Source: a virus. Taken from it: a DNA stretch of 45,651 bases. Positions 26,965 to 36,800 of the stretch are shown piece after piece. The notes under the pieces were generated by a model. It did no database searches. It worked only from the letters and a program-made list of their open reading frames with translations, and had not been told where the DNA came from. Location of the stretch: IMG/VR virus record IMGVR_UViG_3300017720_000012, positions 1 to 45,651 of that record. One strand, written 5' to 3'. The first letter of the stretch is position 1; each line of letters starts with the position of its first letter. The position numbers were made by a program, and so were the translations under genes.

Positions 26965-29008
26965 CGAAAAGATATATCAATGGACTAGCACTTTTAAATC
27001 ATTAGGTGAAACTGATGATGGCGGAGTTAATATCAAAGGGTCTGCAAGTACAAACGGACTAGATAGAGCTGGAGATATTATCGAATCAGAAGCGTGGATG
27101 AAAGGCGGATTGGAAAACTATAAAGGTAATCCAATTATTCTTTTTAACCATGATTACAATAAACCAATTGGCAGAGCCAGTGGTTTAGAAGTAACCGATA
27201 AAGGCTTAGAGATAACTGCAAAGATATCTAAAGCTGCCGGCGATGTAACTCAATTAGTTAAAGATGGAGTCCTTGGAGCATTTTCTGTTGGTTTCAGATG
27301 CAAGGATTCAGAATATATGACTGAAACCGATGGATATAAAATAAAAGATGCGGAGCTTTTTGAAGTTTCAGTAGTCTCAGTGCCTTGCAACCAAGGGGCA
27401 ACCTTTGGATTAGCAAAATCATTTGATTCTATGGAAGATTACAGAAGCTACCAGAAAGAAATTTTACAGGCTAACTCAACCGCAGCAGCAGACGCTGTTA
27501 AAATTGAGCAGCCAAGCGAGGAGAAATCCTCATCAACGGAGACTGATATGTCAGAAGAAAGAAAATCTCCTGAAACTTCAATCGACCTTGAAGCATTTGC
27601 AAAAAAAGTAGCAGAAGATACTGCGACTAAAATTGCAATGAAGCAAGCCGAAGCAAAGGCAGCTGAAGTAAAGCAAGTACAAGAGCAGGCTGAAAAGCTA
27701 GCTCAAGTAGAAGCTGAAGAAAAAGCTGCTCAAGAAGCAAAACAGGAAGAAACAAAGACTATAGTGGAAGCAGGTTTAACAGGAGCTGAAAAGCTAATGA
27801 ACGACCTAGAAACTAGAGTCAATGAAAAGAATGAAGATCTGAAAACAGTTGTCGATTCCCTTGAAAAACAATTAGCAGAAAAATCTGAAGAAATCATGAG
27901 TATTCGTGATTCTAAAAGACATTTTGCTGATAGACAAGGAAACGGTAATTGGAAGAAGGAATTCGAAAACGATATTATTGATGCAAAATTTGCTGGTTTA
28001 GCTACTGGGAAAGGATGGGACAATGACTACTCAAAATCAATTATGCAAAAAGTGAACGAACACTCAGGTGTTCAAGTATCTTCAGCAGACTTTGAGCAAA
28101 TCGTTTCAACAAATATTGAAAGAGATATTCAAAACGAGCTAGTCTTAGCGCCTCTATTTAGAGAAATTGCTATGACTTCTGCTAATATGATTATCCCAAT
28201 CATGCCAGATGCTGGTTATGCTGAATTTGCTTCAGCTCAAACAGCTTCAGGTAGTTCACCACATGGTAACTTAGCCCAAAGAGGCGACACATTAGGTTCA
28301 CCTTACGGTGGTGTAGACTTAGCTGAAAGAACACTTTCAACAGTTAAGTTGATTTCACAATCATACTTAGGTAATGAGACTGAAGAAGATGCAATCATGC
28401 CAATACTTCCTTTAATTAGAGAGTCAATGGTAAGATCACACGCAAGAAGTATCGAAAATGCTATTTTAGCTGGTAACCACGACAATGGTGTTTATTCATC
28501 AGGAGCGTTTGCTGGGCTATTAAATATGGCTGACGGTGATAACCACGAAACTTCAGACGGTGCTTCTGGATTCGCAGCAACTGATGCAGTTACAGCAGCT
28601 GACCTATTAGCCATGAGAAAGAACATGGGTAAATATGGTATCAATCCTTCAGAAATTGTTTACATTGTCTCACAAGACGTGTACTACAACTTACTAGAAG
28701 ATGCTGAGTTCCAAGATGCTAACCTAGTTGGCGACATGGCAACAAAACTATCAGGCGAAATCGGACAAGTATTCGGATCAAGAGTAATCATGTGTGATGA
28801 ATTCGCAACTAAAGCAGCTGGTAAATATGGCGCAATCGCTGTATACCCAAGAAACTATGTAATGCCAAGATTAAGAGGTGTTACAATAGAATCTGACTAC
28901 GAAGTAGCTAATCAAAGAAGAGTCCTAGTGGCTTCTCAGAGATTAGGATTCACTGACTTAATTGACGGTGCAACTTCTAAGTGGGCATTTGCTTATAAAG
29001 GTAGCTAA
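26951..29008 (+). CDS. prohead protease-scaffold-major capsid fusion, 685 aa
   Basis: Residues ~20-165 form an HK97-type prohead protease (catalytic His in ILFNHDYNKPIG; Ser in LGAFSVGFRC; Glu in DAELFEVSVVSVPCNQG). Residues ~200-320 are a charged coiled-coil scaffold (AEAKAAEVKQVQEQAEKLAQ). From ~350 to the end is an HK97-fold capsid protein (FEQIVSTNIERDIQ, LAPLFREIAMTS, RSHARSIENAILAGNHDNGV). All three roles are in one chain with no internal start needed; self-cleavage should release capsid. A hairpin follows the gene. Confidence 0.88.
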   Translation: MSKNNEKIYQWTSTFKSLGETDDGGVNIKGSASTNGLDRAGDIIESEAWMKGGLENYKGNPIILFNHDYNKPIGRASGLEVTDKGLEITAKISKAAGDVTQLVKDGVLGAFSVGFRCKDSEYMTETDGYKIKDAELFEVSVVSVPCNQGATFGLAKSFDSMEDYRSYQKEILQANSTAAADAVKIEQPSEEKSSSTETDMSEERKSPETSIDLEAFAKKVAEDTATKIAMKQAEAKAAEVKQVQEQAEKLAQVEAEEKAAQEAKQEETKTIVEAGLTGAEKLMNDLETRVNEKNEDLKTVVDSLEKQLAEKSEEIMSIRDSKRHFADRQGNGNWKKEFENDIIDAKFAGLATGKGWDNDYSKSIMQKVNEHSGVQVSSADFEQIVSTNIERDIQNELVLAPLFREIAMTSANMIIPIMPDAGYAEFASAQTASGSSPHGNLAQRGDTLGSPYGGVDLAERTLSTVKLISQSYLGNETEEDAIMPILPLIRESMVRSHARSIENAILAGNHDNGVYSSGAFAGLLNMADGDNHETSDGASGFAATDAVTAADLLAMRKNMGKYGINPSEIVYIVSQDVYYNLLEDAEFQDANLVGDMATKLSGEIGQVFGSRVIMCDEFATKAAGKYGAIAVYPRNYVMPRLRGVTIESDYEVANQRRVLVASQRLGFTDLIDGATSKWAFAYKGS

Positions 29009-29025
29009 TACCTAATTACGGTTTT

Positions 29026-29049
29026 TGGTGGGTTACCTATAACCCACCA
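29026..29049 (+). other. strong hairpin after the capsid gene
   Basis: TGGTGGGTT, loop ACCTAT, AACCCACCA (29026-29049), then CTTTATT and the next ATG at 29057. Without a long T-run it is likely a partial terminator or mRNA 3'-end stabiliser for capsid mRNA. Confidence 0.65.
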
Positions 29050-29056
29050 CTTTATT

Positions 29057-29653
29057 ATGGCAGATTTAATTACAGTAGCAGAATACAAAGATGCAGAGGG
29101 TCTCAGAGGAGAGAAGGATGACGACCGTCTTGCAGTTATAGTACCTCAGGTATCTGACTTAGTAAAGAAATATTGTGGAATAAGTTTTATAGATTTTTAT
29201 AGCACAAGCAAAGTTGAGACTTTCTCAATGAACGATACAGCGACAACAACCGTAATTACGAGTGAGAGTCCGCTAGTAGAGGTTTCAAAAGTAGAAGAAA
29301 GAACAGCTTACTCAGAACCTTATGTAGAATTAACTACAGGTAATTATGAGTATTATGTTGATACTGAATCTGATGCGATAATAAGAACACATACGAGTGG
29401 AAATCCCAAAAATTGGGCAAAAGGTATGGGGGCAGTCAGAATTACATACAAAGCTGGATATGCCACTACTCCTAAAGATTTACAATTAGCACTCTTTGAC
29501 TTAGTAAATTACTATATGAGAGACGAACACAAAGAAAGAAGAACATTAGGTGGCGCGCAAGTACAAAATCAAGGAACTTCGGGTATAAGAACTTCTTCAG
29601 ATTTTCCAGACCACATAAAAAGAGTACTGGATTTATATAGAGTAGTAATTTAA
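29057..29653 (+). CDS. head-tail connector (gp6-like), 198 aa
   Basis: MADLITVAEYKDAEGLRGEK, DDRLAVIVPQVSDLVKKYCG at the N-terminus and LQLALFDLVNYYMRDEHKER near the end match the HK97 gp6/SPP1 gp15 helical connector family. It sits below the portal. The stop overlaps the next ATG. Confidence 0.8.
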   Translation: MADLITVAEYKDAEGLRGEKDDDRLAVIVPQVSDLVKKYCGISFIDFYSTSKVETFSMNDTATTTVITSESPLVEVSKVEERTAYSEPYVELTTGNYEYYVDTESDAIIRTHTSGNPKNWAKGMGAVRITYKAGYATTPKDLQLALFDLVNYYMRDEHKERRTLGGAQVQNQGTSGIRTSSDFPDHIKRVLDLYRVVI

Positions 29654-31320
29654 TGGCTCTTGATACAATGTTTGGAGAAATTGATAAATTTCTCGCACAT
29701 TATCCAGGGTCTAAAGTAGCTACAAAGAATCAGAGTAAAAGATATATTACAGAAAGCTTTTATACTCAAGAATGGATAGTTAATTATATTGTAACAGAAG
29801 TAGCACTATATTTGAGAAAACAACCTAGAGGATTAAATGCTAAAGAATGGCGACTAATAAAACCTAGATTAGAAAGAATAGCGGCGCAGGGTTACACTAA
29901 AAGAATGGGTGTGAACTTGTTAAAAGGGAAGTACAAATCTGCAGGATTTGATGTTTTAGCAAGTACTCTAAAAAAGGATAAAGCTACGGGAGTTGATTTA
30001 CCTATAGACAGAAGGTACGATCCATCTGCTGGTAATCAAGTTACTATTCATTCTCAAGGTAGAGACTATAAAGTAAGATTTTATCAAAATTTTACTATGT
30101 ATAAGTCACCTTCAGACGCTGATTTACCGATAATTAAAGATGTTCTGAAAATGATAATGGGACATACTGCTAATGGACTGCATGCGGATGCAAAGAAATA
30201 TGCAAATCAGTATCAAGATGACTCGGGAACAGATGCTTCTCAACATTTTAATACTACAAAAGGGGCAAGAAGATTTATTCCTGTTAGAGCGGCACAGCAT
30301 CAAAGACACCATGCTGTTACAAAAGCCCAAGCTTCTAACGCAGGGTTTGCAGGTAGCGATGCAGGAGCAAGAAACGATTCTACTGCAAGACTAGTAGACT
30401 TTTTAGAATCAGCTTTTGACCCTCTTATGAAAGGTGAAATATCAGCTAGGCCTGGAAGTAAGAAAGAACTAGCACTAAATAAAGTTCAGTATGATATTAA
30501 TACTGCTTTTAACTCTGCATATAAGTTAAGAGGTATTAACAAGATTGATATATTTGATAGGCAGGGAGAAGGTGTTGTAGCACTAAAATCTGTAATTATT
30601 ACTGTTGTTTTAGGACACCAAGATAAAAAAGCTCTAGCAAAATATGCTGATAAAGGGGATGGATTAGATGGAACAGGGTTAGATGGATTTTTTGCAGATT
30701 TATATACTAAATTAGCGAAAAATTATAATCCTACTGAAAAAGGCTCACTTTCTTTAGTAGAAATGGCTGAAAGAGGTGTCTTTGCAAAAGTAGCAATGAG
30801 TATGAAAACTTCAAGTGGTATGCCCGACATGCGCTTTAAGATAAATAAAAAACTTTTTGCAGATGCAAAATATAAACACAAAGAAGAAAGTAAAGCAAGA
30901 GGTGTTACTGGAAAAGGGAAGAAAGCAAAGAAAAGAGTAGTATCGGGAGCAGCGTTAAGACAGGTTAAGTACGGAGGCGGCAAGGAAGCAAGAATGCGTA
31001 CTGAAGATAATCCTTTAGCATTAGAAGCCTTGTTAAATGAAGCACTACCAAAAGTTGTTGCTTCAAAAATGACAAGCCCTGCACTAAACTTTAGGTCAGG
31101 AAGATTTGCAAGTAGTGCAAGAGCAGAAGATGTTATGGTAGGCCCAAGAGGCGGTGTAAATGTAAACTATACTTATATGAGAGACCCATATGAGACTTTT
31201 GAACCAGGCAACGCACAAGGTAGCACACAAAGAGACCCAAGAAAGATTATTGGGGAGTCTGTAAGAGAAATCGCACAGAGTATAATAGGAGATAGATTCC
31301 TTAGAGTTAGGAGAGTATAA
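29653..31320 (+). CDS. large neck-region protein of unknown function, 555 aa
   Basis: It lies where tail-completion proteins (HK97 gp10, ~130-150 aa) normally lie but is four times longer. The last ~90 residues (MTSPALNFRSGRFASSARAE, GVNVNYTYMRDPYETFEPG) resemble the gp10 type. The N-terminal ~300 residues are basic and helical (RGLNAKEWRLIKPRLERIAA). No enzyme motif is seen. It is probably a neck or tail-completion protein with a large added domain. Confidence 0.6.
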   Translation: MALDTMFGEIDKFLAHYPGSKVATKNQSKRYITESFYTQEWIVNYIVTEVALYLRKQPRGLNAKEWRLIKPRLERIAAQGYTKRMGVNLLKGKYKSAGFDVLASTLKKDKATGVDLPIDRRYDPSAGNQVTIHSQGRDYKVRFYQNFTMYKSPSDADLPIIKDVLKMIMGHTANGLHADAKKYANQYQDDSGTDASQHFNTTKGARRFIPVRAAQHQRHHAVTKAQASNAGFAGSDAGARNDSTARLVDFLESAFDPLMKGEISARPGSKKELALNKVQYDINTAFNSAYKLRGINKIDIFDRQGEGVVALKSVIITVVLGHQDKKALAKYADKGDGLDGTGLDGFFADLYTKLAKNYNPTEKGSLSLVEMAERGVFAKVAMSMKTSSGMPDMRFKINKKLFADAKYKHKEESKARGVTGKGKKAKKRVVSGAALRQVKYGGGKEARMRTEDNPLALEALLNEALPKVVASKMTSPALNFRSGRFASSARAEDVMVGPRGGVNVNYTYMRDPYETFEPGNAQGSTQRDPRKIIGESVREIAQSIIGDRFLRVRRV

Positions 31321-31781
31321 TGGAAAGCAGTTTAGCAAGGAAACACACCACGCGTAGACGCGCCATTGTAGAAGCTCTAGCTATGGAACTAGAACAAATA
31401 AACGGAAGCCCACCATTTAGGTCAGCTGTTTCTAAAGTAGAACGCAGACTAAAATTTTGGGATGAAGTTACAGAGTTCCCGACTATACATATAGGAGCAG
31501 GAGCCGAAACTCGTGAATATGACGGTGGTGGGTTTAGGTTTAGATTTTTAAGATTAACAGTTCGATGTTATGTTTCTGATGATGATGATGTCATTGAAGC
31601 ACTCGAAGAATTGTTAGAAGATGTTGAAACAGTACTAGAGGATAAAGATCCCTTAACGTACTACGACTCAACAGGAGCATCTCAAGGAACAGTTCAAACA
31701 ACTATTGGAACTGTTACTACAGATGAAGGAGTACTCGAACCTCTCGGTGTAGGTGAAATTACAATCGAGATTCGATATTAA
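31320..31781 (+). CDS. tail terminator-like protein, 153 aa
   Basis: RAIVEALAMELEQINGSPPF at the N-terminus, then FPTIHIGAGAETREY, RLTVRCYVSDDDDVIEALEE, and GVGEITIEIRY at the end. The alpha-beta layout and position match gpU/gp17-type tail terminators that cap the tube. Sequence similarity in this family is always weak. Confidence 0.7.
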   Translation: MESSLARKHTTRRRAIVEALAMELEQINGSPPFRSAVSKVERRLKFWDEVTEFPTIHIGAGAETREYDGGGFRFRFLRLTVRCYVSDDDDVIEALEELLEDVETVLEDKDPLTYYDSTGASQGTVQTTIGTVTTDEGVLEPLGVGEITIEIRY

Positions 31782-31795
31782 ATAGGAGAAAAGAT

Positions 31796-33019
31796 ATGGC
31801 ATTTTTCTTTAGTAGAGATACCAAAGTATTTATGGAATGGTCAGAAGATGGAACTGCCGGAACTACAGCGTTATTTGAATTACCTGTATTAGACGGTTTC
31901 TCTTTTAGCCAAGGAACAAATACTTCGGAAGTCACACTGAACGAAGCCGCAAACTCATCAGGCTACAGTAAAAGAGGTAGAGCAATGTTTACTGACTCTT
32001 TTGCACCAGCTGAATGGAGCTTCAGTACATATATGAGACCTACTAAGTCAGGCAGTAATGCTAAAATGGCTAGTGGAGATCATGCTGATAGTGGCGCACA
32101 TTATGCAGTCGAGGGTCCTTTATGGGCCGCTATGTCTGCAAATACTTATGACAAGGCTATGGGTGGCGACTATGCAGGCGACACGGCAAAAGCTGAGTTT
32201 AACTTTGCCAACTCTAACCAAGTAACTCTTGGCGACTTCAACATGTACTTTGTACTTGGAGCAGCTAAGGATACTAATACAGAAGTGTATGCAACAGGAA
32301 CAGAAGGCGTAACAGTTTATAAACTAGCTAATTGTTCAGTTGGGTCAGCATCAATTGATTTTGATATTGACGGTATTGCACAAGTTGGATGGTCAGGAAA
32401 TGGTAAAACAGTTGAAGAAGTTGCAAGTATTAATACAGCAGCGACTGGAACAACAACCAAAGGTTTAATTAGAGAAGGAGTTGATACAACTACTAACTAT
32501 ATTAGACAAAAATTAACAGACTTAGCAATCAGCTTCGATGTATCAGAATCAACAGGTACATTAGGCGCATTAAATGTTGACGGTAGTGATGTAACTTACG
32601 GTGTTACATTAACAGGTGGTAATATTACAATTGAAAATAATCTTACTTACCTAACCCCAGATACATTAGGTTCTGTTAATGTCCCATTAGGACACGTAAT
32701 GGGCACAAGATCCGTATCAGGTAACTTTACTTGTTACTTAAATGATACAGCAAATGGATCATTAGATTTATTTGAAAGATTACAGGAATCAAGAGGAGTT
32801 ATTACTAACGCTTTTGACTTAACATTTAGTATTGGTGGCTCAGGCCAGACACCTAGATGTAATGTTGAAGTAGGGAAAGCCCACCTTGAATTACCACAGC
32901 ATAGTTTTGACGATGTTGTATCTGTTGACGTAGCCTTCCATGGTTTACCATCAGATTTATCATCAGGAACTGCTGCTAGCGCAACAAACGAAGTAAAAGT
33001 TACTTACGTAGGTGCGTAA
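31796..33019 (+). CDS. major tail tube protein, 407 aa
   Basis: Begins AFFFSRDTKVFMEWSEDGTA, rich in Gly/Ser/Thr strands, with LDGFSFSQGTNTSEVTLNEA and TYMRPTKSG typical of phage tube proteins, and a second half (LDLFERLQESRGVITNAFDL) consistent with a duplicated fold. Followed by a stable hairpin, and placed before the tail chaperones. About twice the lambda gpV length. Confidence 0.75.
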   Translation: MAFFFSRDTKVFMEWSEDGTAGTTALFELPVLDGFSFSQGTNTSEVTLNEAANSSGYSKRGRAMFTDSFAPAEWSFSTYMRPTKSGSNAKMASGDHADSGAHYAVEGPLWAAMSANTYDKAMGGDYAGDTAKAEFNFANSNQVTLGDFNMYFVLGAAKDTNTEVYATGTEGVTVYKLANCSVGSASIDFDIDGIAQVGWSGNGKTVEEVASINTAATGTTTKGLIREGVDTTTNYIRQKLTDLAISFDVSESTGTLGALNVDGSDVTYGVTLTGGNITIENNLTYLTPDTLGSVNVPLGHVMGTRSVSGNFTCYLNDTANGSLDLFERLQESRGVITNAFDLTFSIGGSGQTPRCNVEVGKAHLELPQHSFDDVVSVDVAFHGLPSDLSSGTAASATNEVKVTYVGA

Positions 33020-33034
33020 TTAAATTAAACTAAC

Positions 33035-33052
33035 GGGAGGCTTCGGCCTCCC
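33035..33052 (+). other. hairpin with TTCG loop after the tail tube gene
   Basis: GGGAGGC, TTCG, GCCTCCC followed by ACTTTATAGG. Same place relative to a highly expressed gene and same trailing ACTTTAT as the hairpin after the capsid gene. Confidence 0.7.
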
Positions 33053-33069
33053 ACTTTATAGGAATAAGA

Positions 33070-33501
33070 ATGGAAGAAAAGAAAGTAAAATCAGTATCAC
33101 TGAAGAGTTTGTTAACTCCAAGCAAAACAGTTGGTATCGAGTTTCCAGGAATGGAAGGTTTCGAAATCAGACTAACATATTTAGCAAGAGAAGAATTGCT
33201 AAAACTCAGAAACAGAAGTGTAAAACAGGTTCTAAATAAAAGGACAAGGGCTTACGAAGAACAGCTTGATAATGACAAATTCTTAGTAGAATATTCTAAG
33301 GCAGTCATCAAGGGCTGGACAGGCTTAAAATATAAGTACTTAGAAGAGCTTCTATTAGTAGATATTAGTGCGGTAAACCCAGAAGATACACTTGAGTTTT
33401 CAGTAGAAAACGCAGAACTTATGGTTAAGAATTCTAGCGAATTTGATAACTGGGTATCTGAAATGTTGGGCGATCTAGAAAATTTTACAAAGAGCAAGTA
33501 G
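33070..33501 (+). CDS. tail assembly chaperone gpG-like, 143 aa
   Basis: KSVSLKSLLTPSKTVGIEFP, then GFEIRLTYLAREELLKLRNR and a helical C-terminus fit the lambda gpG-type chaperone between tube and tape measure. It coats the tape measure and recruits tube subunits. The frame ends at 33501, but a slippery heptamer at 33480-33486 allows a gpGT product. Confidence 0.8.
   Translation: MEEKKVKSVSLKSLLTPSKTVGIEFPGMEGFEIRLTYLAREELLKLRNRSVKQVLNKRTRAYEEQLDNDKFLVEYSKAVIKGWTGLKYKYLEELLLVDISAVNPEDTLEFSVENAELMVKNSSEFDNWVSEMLGDLENFTKSK
33480..33486 (+). promoter_or_regulatory. -1 frameshift slippery site
   Basis: In the gpG frame the sequence is A AAT TTT, an X-XXY-YYZ heptamer 5 codons before the stop. 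A -1 slip moves ribosomes from ...LENF to the open frame YKEQVEYILA. The lambda G/GT arrangement sets the precedent. Confidence 0.8.
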
Positions 33502-33878
33502 AATATATACTTGCTCTCATAAAAAGACAATATAAAGATAAAAATATTGACATAGATAAATACCTCGCTATTTGTGAGCAAACAGGAGAAGAACCTGACC
33601 CTGATAGAATGCCACCTGCCATGGATATGTATCCATACGAAGTGCAGATGGCATTTTTTATATACAGTATGTTACAAGATGTATGGGAAGGGATGAATGG
33701 TATGTACATGGGTAAAAGCATGGCAGGACTCATGGATTTGCTCAATATTTACGAAATCGAAGATAAGAAAACTGTAGTCTATTTTGTGAAAGCAATAGAC
33801 GGAGAACGCGGAAGTGCAATAAACGAAGAAGTTAAAAGAAAGCACGACGCCGATAAAAGAAAAGCGAGAACAAAGTAA
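33486..33878 (+). CDS. T extension of the tail chaperone (made as gpGT by -1 frameshift), 130 aa
   Basis: Open from 33486 in the -1 frame: YKEQVEYILALIKRQYKDKN, then YPYEVQMAFFIYSMLQDVWE and a basic end (KRKHDADKRKARTK). Fused to the first 139 residues of gpG it gives ~269 aa. No ribosome site precedes the first internal ATG (33609), which favours frameshifting. In lambda gpT binds gpV while G binds the tape measure. Confidence 0.8.
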   Translation, partial: YKEQVEYILALIKRQYKDKNIDIDKYLAICEQTGEEPDPDRMPPAMDMYPYEVQMAFFIYSMLQDVWEGMNGMYMGKSMAGLMDLLNIYEIEDKKTVVYFVKAIDGERGSAINEEVKRKHDADKRKARTK

Positions 33879-36800
33879 ATGGCAGGAAAGAAAACAAAAG
33901 GCGGTTCAGTTGATTTTAAGGTCACTGCTAGTGGCCTTAATAAGGTTGATAAAGACGCTAAAAAAGCAGGTAGTTCATTTAATACCTTAGACAAAAATGC
34001 AAGGTCGGCAGATAGAGGCATGAAAGGTGCTTCTAATATGTCATCTAATGCAACCAAAAACTTCAGTAAAATGTCACAAGGCATCACTGGAGGGCTTGTT
34101 CCTGCATACGCTACTTTAGCCGCTCAGTTATTTGCACTTGATGCTTTATTTAGATTCTTAAGAGAAGCCGCTGACTTTAGAGTATTACAACAAGGTCAAG
34201 AGTTGTTTGCAGCTTCAACAGGTAGAGCAATGAGAACTCTATCTAGAGATATTCAAGCAGCAACTTCCGCTCAAATTACCTTCAAGGAAGCTTCACAAGC
34301 TACCGCGATAGGTTTGTCCGCAGGACTCTCCCCAAGTATGTTAAAAGAACTAGGACAAGCAGCTAGAACGGTTTCTGTTGCTTTGGGTAGAGATACAACA
34401 GACTCTTTTAACAGGCTTATTCGTGGTGTGACTAAAGCGGAACCAGAACTCTTGGACGAATTAGGTATCATACTTAGATTAGAAGAAGCTACAACTCGTT
34501 ATGCCGCATCTCTGGGGCTTAACAAAAATCAATTAACCACTTTCCAAAAATCACAAGCAGTTGCAAATGAAGTACTCAGACAGGCAGAAAGCCGTTATGG
34601 TGCTATTGCAGATAGAATAGGAGACGATTCAGTTAACCAATTGAACAAACTAATGGTCGCCTTTGACGAGGTTCTAAATAAAGCAAGAGAATTTATAGGC
34701 CCAATTGCAGAATTTTTTGGTAAATTCTTAACAGAAAATATTGAATCAGCAACAGCTGCTATTGGTGTATTTGCGGCTTCAATCACTGGAGGACTAATAA
34801 GTCAGGCTTTACCCAATCTTGGAACTGAAGCAGTAAAACAAGCAACAGCTGTAGCAGGGTCAGGAGATTTGAGAGTATCTAAGATGATGTCTAAAAAGAG
34901 AATCAAAAGACTATCATCTGGCACAGGAACAAAAGCAGATATTGCAGCTTATTCTAAAGCTGTTAGTGCTAAAGAATCTATAATGATTAAGTTCGAAAAT
35001 AATAGTCGTGCAGAACATTTAAAAACAGTAAAAATTCTAAGAGCACAAAATGCTAGAATGGTTGCAGATCAGAGTAGAGGTTTTGAAAGAATGAAAAATA
35101 ATTTCAAAGCCGACCTTTATGAAATGCAAGCAGTACACGGTCAAGTCATGGGATCTATGAAGATGGCAGGTGTGGCGTTTGGTAGAGCTATGAATGGTAT
35201 TATGAGAATGGCAGGTTTTATTGGTATCGCTGTTATGATATTTCAAATGGGTAAACAACTCGTTGATATGTTTAGAGATATAGATGAAGAACAACAAAAA
35301 GCAATAGAAAAAACTGAAGAACATACTGAATCTATGAAAAGTCTGTCTGAAGAAATAGGTAAAACTGCTAATTTTTTCAGAGAAGATTTATTTGCAGGAG
35401 CAGAAGAAAGAATAAGAGCAGTTGGCGGAGCTTTCCAAAGTGCTGATATCGCTGCTCAAATAGATCAAACAGAAAGATCGTTTTATGTACTTGGTCGTGA
35501 TAGTGATGCTGTCAAAGAAAATATAGGCGGACTTCAGATGGTCGCTTTACAACTAGGACATTTTGATGAAAGATTTATAGAGTTTGCAAGATTACTAGAA
35601 ACAAACCCTGTAGCTGCTTTCAATATGGCTAATGAGTTAAAACTATTCTCTGACGATGCAATAAGAGCAGGGCAGTCAGTAGATAGTATGACTAGAGCCC
35701 AAGCTAACTTTACAAAACAATTTAATGCTTTCGTACAAAAAGGAACAAAGATTCCTTTCCAAGATATTGTAATGTCTTTAAATGAATATCAAAAAGAACA
35801 ATATGCATTTAAAGAGTCAACTCAACTTTCAACAGAAGAACAAGCTAGAGCAAATGCAGAATATCAAATAACTCTACTAAGACTAGAAGGATTTGTTACC
35901 ATGTTTAAACTTGCAACAGCTAGACAGATGGAGTTTGTAGAAGCTCAAAGAAGAGGTCTTACTGCAGGAACTGCATTATTTGGTGCTAAACAAGATATTA
36001 AAAACTCATTAAAATTAGCAGGACAAATTAATACTATACTAGCTCAAAGAGAAGATATTATGGGCAAACAAATGGCAATAGAGAACATGAACGAAAGCAT
36101 GGAAAAAGACTTTGCCAAACAAAAATTAAAATTTGCAGAACAACAACTAAAACTAGAAAAAGAAAGACTTGCTATGATGATAGCAGAGCAGAACAAATTT
36201 ATAAGTGCTTTTGGAAAAGCAGCCGAAGCTTTTGGAAACGAATTTGGAACCACATTAGGAAAAGTATTTAGAGGCGAAAGCGTCAGTATGAAAGAATTTG
36301 GTAAGAGTATGGTAAAAGTACTTACAGATTCTTTAGGTAAAGCACTAGCAGATAGAATTATGAGAATCTCTTATAGAGGAACTCCATTAGACCCTGATGT
36401 ACAAATGAAAAAATACTCTACACAAGTAGAAGAAATGCTTGAACAAAAAGGAAGAGATACTGCAAAAAAAATGCAAGCAGCTGGAAATGATAATGCTAAT
36501 AATGCTTATAAAGCTTTAGATACAGGCGGTAAAGATGCAAGTGTAAATCTATATAAAGCATTTGACGAAGGCGGTGCAGATGCTTCAAAAAGTATTTACG
36601 ATAGAATGATAGCTGCTGCAAACTACCATTCATACAAAATAAAAACTGCCGAAAGAGACATCATGATAGCAGAAAGAAATAGACTTGAGTTAACTAAAAA
36701 AGATATAGACAACGAAATTGCTACGAATAATGTTCTGCTAGGTTCAGGTGGTATGGAAGGCATGAGAAAGGAACAGTACGACATACGAACAGCCATTGAG

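Noticed and set aside
33609-33878. Independent 89-aa gene after gpG
   Set aside because: No ribosome site; the frame is open back to the slippery heptamer, so it is the T part of gpGT.
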